Translations under genes and position numbers: made by a program
In this document: in pieces, positions 4,988-6,869 of the stretch
Numbering within the stretch: the stretch's first letter is position 1
How the letters are laid out: every line of letters begins with the position of its first letter
Notes under the pieces: generated by a model
What the model was told of the DNA's origin: nothing
Seen by the model: the letters and a program-made list of their open reading frames with translations, nothing else
Database searches by the model: none
Source of the DNA: an uncultured Eubacteriales bacterium
GTDB lineage: Bacteria > Bacillota > Clostridia > Oscillospirales > CAG-272
Direction: 5' to 3'
Length of the DNA stretch: 6,869 nucleotides
NCBI GenBank assembly: GCA_900555785.1
Contig: USMO01000088.1
Coordinates: 1-6,869, forward strand

Positions 4988-6869
4988 TCTGTAGCCTCCC
5001 CGGTCTCTCCGTCCGCCATTTTCGACATCTCGCGCTGCGCCATCACCAGCCCATAGTAGATTCCCTTCCGTTCCATCAGTTCGGCGTGCGTGCCGGTTTC
5101 GGCAACCCGCCCGGCATCCAGCACCACCAGCCGCGTGGCGCCGCGAAGCGTGGAGAGTCGGTGCGCAATGGCAACCGTCGTCCGTCCCTTGGTCAGGACC
5201 GACAGCGCATCCTGAATCAGCTTCTCGGTCTCGGTGTCAAGCGCCGAGGTCGCCTCGTCCAGAATCAGCAGCTTCGGATCGTGCAACAGCGCGCGCGCAA
5301 TGGCAATCCGCTGCCGCTCGCCGCCCGAGAGCGTGTAGCCGCGCTCTCCGATGTAGGTGTTGTAGCCGTCCGGCAGATTCACGATAAAGGCGTGCGCGCC
5401 GGAAAATTTCGCGGCACGGATGACTTCATCCCGCGTTGCGTCGGGCTTGGCGTAGGTCAGGTTCTGCCACACGCTGCCTGCAAACAGAAAGTTTTCCTGC
5501 AGCACCACGCCCATGTGCCGCCGCAGCTCTGCCTGCGGAATGTCACGGATGTCCACACCGTCCAGCCGGATGGCGCCGTCGTCCACATCGTACATCCGCA
5601 TCAAAAGGTTGATCAGCGTCGATTTTCCGACGCCGGAGCGTCCGACCAGCCCGATGAACTCGCCGGGCGCAATGTGCAGGCTGATGTCCCGCAGAATCTC
5701 ATCCCCGTCCCCGTAACCGAACGACACGTGGTCGATTTCCACCTCGCCGCGCACCGTTTCCGGAATGACCGGATTCCGGCTGTCGGTAATCTCCTCTGGC
5801 GCGTCCAGCAGACCGAACACGTTCGCCAGCGAGACCATCGCCGTTGCCAGCTGGCGCGGAAAGCGGATCAGCACCGCCAGCGGGGAATAAATCATGCCCG
5901 CATAGGAGGACAGCTGCGACATCTCGCCTGCGGTCATCTCCCCTGCCAGCATCTGTTTGCCGACAAAATACAGCAGAATAAATTCACCGATGCCCATCAG
6001 GAAATTCAGCATCGGCATCAGCAGCGCAAAAATCCGCTCCTGCCGCAGTTGCGAATCGCGCTCGTTTGCAGCCATCGAGACAAACCGCTGCTCCTCCCGC
6101 TTTTCCATTCCGTATGCCTTCACCACACGGATGCCGGAAAAGACATCATGCAGCACGGCGTTTCCGCGGGCATTCAGGTCGCGCGTCCGACGCTCCAGCT
6201 GCTTGAAAAAGCGCCAGAACACCCGCACCGCCAGCGTTACAGCCGGGGCGGGCAGCAGAATCAGCAGCGCCAGCTTCCAGTTCACCCAAAACAGGTACAT
6301 CGACACCGCCAGCAGCAGCAAAATCTGCTCCAGCACCGACGGCAGCACGTCCACAATGAAATTCTTGATTCGGGCGGTGTCGCCGTTGACGCGCTTCATC
6401 AGCTCGCCGGAGGTCATCCGGTAAACGCTGCCGACCGACATTTCCTGCACGCGGCGAAAGACCGTATTCCGCAGGCGCACAACCAGCCGGTTCCCCGCAA
6501 CCGTGAGAAACCAGGTCCGCGCCATACCGAACAGCCGCCCGGCAAGGTTGACCAGCAGCAGGGACACCACAACGCCGATAAACCCGGACAGCAGCGCGGA
6601 GGCGCCGGGGTTCTGAATGTAGTCATCCACCATGCGGCGGTTGATGACCGGGATGATCAGGCTGACCGCCGTGGAGGCGATGAAGAACAGCACTGTCAGG
6701 GCGATATAGGGAAATTCCGGCTCTGCGAGCTTCAAAAGACGCAAAAGGGCCGACTTTCCGCTTGTCCGGGGCGGCTGCGACTCCTGCTTCTGTTTCTGCT
6801 CGGTCCGGTCGGAAATCTGACCCGACAGGCGGCGCAGGCGGCGGTTGACCTGCCGCACGAAACCGGCTG
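4984..6869 (-). CDS. MsbA-like ABC half-exporter, membrane and ATPase domains fused (5' end open)
   Basis: This is a type IV ABC exporter half-molecule that would work as a dimer in the cytoplasmic membrane. Residues are counted from a GTG at 6858. A charged tail (1-45) precedes about six membrane helices (near 50-72, 88-111, 176-193, 195-212, 276-300, 313-335). The ATPase domain (about 370-605) is intact: Walker A GRSGVGKST (406-414), Q-loop Q454, signature LSGGERQR (510-517), Walker B LLILDE with catalytic E535, D-loop SALD (538-541) and H566. There are no peptidase or substrate-binding domains. The frame stays open to the window edge and no ribosome site precedes the GTG, so the true start may lie outside. 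Its stop overlaps the acyltransferase GTG by 4 bases. The cargo is unknown; the partner gene makes a lipid plausible, while multidrug export remains possible. The needed second half could be itself or an upstream gene. Confidence 0.9.
   Translation of the reverse strand, partial: AGFVRQVNRRLRRLSGQISDRTEQKQKQESQPPRTSGKSALLRLLKLAEPEFPYIALTVLFFIASTAVSLIIPVINRRMVDDYIQNPGASALLSGFIGVVVSLLLVNLAGRLFGMARTWFLTVAGNRLVVRLRNTVFRRVQEMSVGSVYRMTSGELMKRVNGDTARIKNFIVDVLPSVLEQILLLLAVSMYLFWVNWKLALLILLPAPAVTLAVRVFWRFFKQLERRTRDLNARGNAVLHDVFSGIRVVKAYGMEKREEQRFVSMAANERDSQLRQERIFALLMPMLNFLMGIGEFILLYFVGKQMLAGEMTAGEMSQLSSYAGMIYSPLAVLIRFPRQLATAMVSLANVFGLLDAPEEITDSRNPVIPETVRGEVEIDHVSFGYGDGDEILRDISLHIAPGEFIGLVGRSGVGKSTLINLLMRMYDVDDGAIRLDGVDIRDIPQAELRRHMGVVLQENFLFAGSVWQNLTYAKPDATRDEVIRAAKFSGAHAFIVNLPDGYNTYIGERGYTLSGGERQRIAIARALLHDPKLLILDEATSALDTETEKLIQDALSVLTKGRTTVAIAHRLSTLRGATRLVVLDAGRVAETGTHAELMERKGIYYGLVMAQREMSKMADGETGEATE
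4995..4999 (-). promoter_or_regulatory. Ribosome binding site deciding the GTG start of the acyltransferase
   Basis: GGAGG on the minus strand lies within the last codons of the ABC gene, 7 bases before the GTG at 4987. With the GTGA overlap it indicates translational coupling and rules out the ATG at codon 8. Confidence 0.8.

Noticed and set aside
3902..5056. Plus-strand open frame of 384 codons opposite the acyltransferase gene
   Set aside because: Low-complexity Q, R, V and P-rich composition, no family motif, and it covers a gene with catalytic motifs on the other strand.
1..6869. A hidden defence, mobile or CRISPR-type system
   Set aside because: All long stretches are explained by five metabolic and transport genes; no spacer arrays, transposase, integrase, toxin-antitoxin or reverse transcriptase signatures, and no tRNA-like folds were seen.

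Overview
The window is a GC-rich bacterial segment in which all five recognisable genes lie on the minus strand. Protein style, strong AGGAGG-type ribosome sites, sigma-A promoters and a zinc-ribbon lysophospholipid acyltransferase point to a Gram-positive anaerobe of the Clostridia, perhaps an Oscillospirales-type gut bacterium. That placement is inferred from sequence character alone.

Read in the direction of transcription (high to low coordinates), there are three units. (1) 6869-3689: an MsbA-like ABC half-exporter, open at the window edge, overlaps by 4 bases a GTG-started, PlsC-like acyltransferase carrying a zinc ribbon and a further C-terminal domain. The unit ends in an intrinsic terminator that lies inside the acyltransferase reading frame. 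(2) 3612-1360: a single gene for a cytoplasmic GH78-type alpha-L-rhamnosidase. It has a perfect-consensus extended -10 promoter, a roughly 84-base leader containing an inverted repeat and a tandem 10-base repeat, and its own G-U-rich terminator. (3) 1327-1: cysK (O-acetylserine sulfhydrylase), followed after 2 bases by a PfkB-type pyridoxal/pyridoxamine kinase gene cut by the window edge. The cysK promoter is bracketed by two near-identical CCTA-N9-TAGG operators.

In unit 3 the kinase makes pyridoxal phosphate, the cofactor CysK needs, so cofactor supply and cysteine synthesis are co-expressed. The operators suggest control by a sulfur- or redox-responsive repressor, with the Rrf2/CymR class as the best guess. 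In unit 1, pairing an exporter with a lipid acyltransferase suggests membrane lipid or glycolipid handling. The rhamnosidase stands alone, with no transporter or regulator visible.

No RNA genes, CRISPR, insertion sequences, phage genes or defence system are seen. No gene-free stretch exceeds 300 bases; the two sizeable intergenic regions (1253-1414 and 3494-3688) are filled by regulatory signals. The most noteworthy points are the paired cysK operators, the terminator placed before the stop codon of the acyltransferase gene, and the patterned leader of the rhamnosidase gene.
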